A stretch of 64,000 nt of DNA from JBOFOR01 sp051659545 (GTDB lineage Bacteria > Bacillota > Clostridia > Peptostreptococcales > Peptostreptococcaceae). Both the position numbers and the translations under genes were made by a program. The stretch is taken from contig NZ_JBOFOR010000312.1 in NCBI RefSeq assembly GCF_051659545.1, positions 1 through 64,000 of the forward strand, written 5' to 3'. The notes under the pieces were generated by a model. It was not told the origin of the DNA. It worked only from the letters and a program-made list of their open reading frames with translations, and did not search any database. Below, in pieces: positions 62,689 to 64,000 of this stretch (position 1 is its first letter; every line of letters starts with the position of its first letter).

Positions 62689-62729
62689 TCATAAATAAAT
62701 AATATTAAGTAAAAACTATAATATTATTT

Positions 62730-62762
62730 AAAGTTGCCTTTTTACAGAGGCAACTTTTTTAA
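62730..62762 (+). terminator. terminator of the FAD protein gene
   Basis: AAAGTTGCCT pairs with AGGCAACTTT around an 8-nt loop and is followed by TTTAA. Confidence 0.85.
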
Positions 62763-62838
62763 TAATGAATAAAATTAAAATGAAAATAGATTAACTAGTT
62801 AAAATATTAACTTTATTATTAATTAAGATGGCATTTTA

Positions 62839-62847
62839 TGTTATAAT
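62839..62847 (+). promoter_or_regulatory. extended -10 promoter of pgi
   Basis: TGTTATAAT fits the extended -10 consensus 43 nt before the ATG. Confidence 0.55.
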
Positions 62848-62889
62848 TTCAAGTAGATTATATAACTACAAAAGGAAAGAGGTAAATCT

Positions 62890-64000
62890 ATGGGAAAAAT
62901 AAAATTCGATTATAGTAAGGCTATAGGATTTTTAAATCAACAGGAAGTAGACTGCATGCAATCGTTTGTAGATGTTGCACACAATATGGTTCATGAAAAA
63001 ACAGGGTTAGGAAATGACTTTTTAGGTTGGGTAGAACTACCTAATAATTACGACAAAGAAGAATTTGCTAGAATAAAGAAAGCTGCAGAAAAAATAAAGT
63101 CAGACTCTGATGTATTATTAGTTATCGGAATAGGCGGATCTTATTTAGGAGCTAGAGCTGCTATAGAAATGGCAAGTCATTCTTTTAGAAATAACTTATC
63201 AAAAGAAGATAGAAAATCACCGGAAATATACTTTGTAGGTCAAAATATAAGTTCAACGTATATGATGGATTTACTAGATGTAATCAAAGGTAAAGATGTA
63301 TCTATAAATGTTATATCAAAATCAGGAACTACTACAGAACCTGCTATAGCATTTAGAATATTTAAAGATTACTTAGAAAAAAAATATGGAAAAGAAGAAG
63401 CAAGCAAGAGAATATATGCGACTACAGATGCTAAAAAAGGTGCTCTTAGACAATTAGCAGATGAAGAAGGATATGAAACATTTATAATACCTGATGATGT
63501 AGGTGGTCGTTTCTCAGTATTGACACCAGTAGGATTATTACCAATAGCTTGTGCAGACTTAGATATAGATGCAATGATGAAAGGTGCTCAGGAGGCTTGT
63601 GAAAATCTTAGAACATCAGATTTAAAATCAAATGAATGTTATCAATATGCAGTAGTAAGAAATGCATTACATAGAAAAGGTAAAGATGTAGAATTATTAG
63701 TGAACTATGAGCCACAACTACATTATGTAGGTGAATGGTGGAAACAATTATTTGGAGAAAGTGAAGGTAAAGATAATAAAGGAATATTACCTGCAGCAGC
63801 AGATTTCTCAACAGATTTACATTCTATGGGTCAGTACATACAAGAAGGAAAGAGAATATTATTTGAAACAGTTCTTAATGTAGAAAATACAAAGAGAGAA
63901 GTAATAATAGAAGAAGCAGATGTAGATTTAGATGGATTAAACTACTTAGCTGGAAAAACTGTAGACTTTGTAAATCACAAAGCAGCAGAAGGAACACTAT
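62890..64000 (+). CDS. pgi: glucose-6-phosphate isomerase (partial, runs off the window)
   Basis: This glycolytic isomerase interconverts glucose 6-phosphate and fructose 6-phosphate. The first 370 codons are present and open to the end of the window, so the C-terminus is missing only because of the window edge. Sugar-phosphate-binding VIGIGGSYLGARAAIE, ISKSGTTTEPA and the catalytic GGRFSVLTPVG are visible. AAAGGAAAGAGG precedes the ATG (MGKIKFDYSKA). It is missed by ORF calling that requires a stop codon. Confidence 0.95.
   Translation, partial: MGKIKFDYSKAIGFLNQQEVDCMQSFVDVAHNMVHEKTGLGNDFLGWVELPNNYDKEEFARIKKAAEKIKSDSDVLLVIGIGGSYLGARAAIEMASHSFRNNLSKEDRKSPEIYFVGQNISSTYMMDLLDVIKGKDVSINVISKSGTTTEPAIAFRIFKDYLEKKYGKEEASKRIYATTDAKKGALRQLADEEGYETFIIPDDVGGRFSVLTPVGLLPIACADLDIDAMMKGAQEACENLRTSDLKSNECYQYAVVRNALHRKGKDVELLVNYEPQLHYVGEWWKQLFGESEGKDNKGILPAAADFSTDLHSMGQYIQEGKRILFETVLNVENTKREVIIEEADVDLDGLNYLAGKTVDFVNHKAAEGTL

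Noticed and set aside
1..64000. CRISPR array, tRNA or rRNA genes, T-box leaders
   Set aside because: No regular direct repeats with spacers, no tRNA TTCGA-type arms, and no T-box consensus were seen on reading both strands.

Overview
The window is about 30% G+C by eye, with strong Shine-Dalgarno sequences (AGGAGG, GGGGG), extended -10 promoters of the form TGnTATAAT, a Bacillus-type LexA box, HPr kinase, bifurcating [FeFe]-hydrogenase and RapZ-YvcK-WhiA. This points to a low-GC anaerobic Firmicute. The gene order (uvrBA, uvrC-hprK, hydABC, murB-rapZ-yvcK-whiA-dnaE-pfkA-pyk, tig-clpP-clpX-lon-engB, small type IV pilus locus) suggests the Peptostreptococcaceae, near Clostridioides, Romboutsia or Paraclostridium. 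That placement is inference; species is not determined.

Layout. 1-1352: membrane diguanylate cyclase. 1450-6348: SOS-controlled uvrB-uvrA. 6357-12684: oligopeptide ABC transporter, with oppBCDF on the minus strand and a divergent oppA. 12797-15690: uvrC and hprK. 15717-19913 (minus): three-subunit hydrogenase. 20245-23912: cardiolipin synthase and two divergent formate/nitrite channels. 24045-29151: murB, a PHP phosphoesterase, rapZ, yvcK, a Nudix hydrolase and whiA. 29331-29906: XRE-type membrane regulator. 30087-37655: dnaE (split by an intron), pfkA and pyk. 38039-39715: NSS symporter with its tiny MetS-like subunit. 39863-45307: unknown membrane protein, rlmD, a 2-hydroxyacid dehydrogenase and ligA. 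45540-47362: fused rph-rdgB and a phosphodiesterase. 47508-53947: trigger factor, ClpP, ClpX, Lon and EngB. 54070-58774: tandem P-loop protein and a minimal type IV pilus set. 59117-64000: SEC-C protein, two small unknown genes, an FAD protein and the start of pgi.

Two observations stand out. (1) The oppA product is circularly permuted. After the lipoprotein signal comes the part that is normally the C-terminal half of OppA, then the normal N-terminal half, in one open frame of normal total length. (2) dnaE is interrupted 10 codons before the catalytic PDIDID motif by a 1084-nt group I intron. P1, P3, the P/Q/R/S elements, P8, P9 hairpins and P10 can all be traced. A LAGLIDADG homing endonuclease gene sits in P8, and its 3' end forms part of the ribozyme core. 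The replicative polymerase should be made only after splicing.

Most other genes are ordinary housekeeping genes in compact operons bounded by intrinsic terminators. Several leaders carry strong inverted repeats (formate channel, pfkA, lon, the opp operon, the pilus operon) that may be regulatory.
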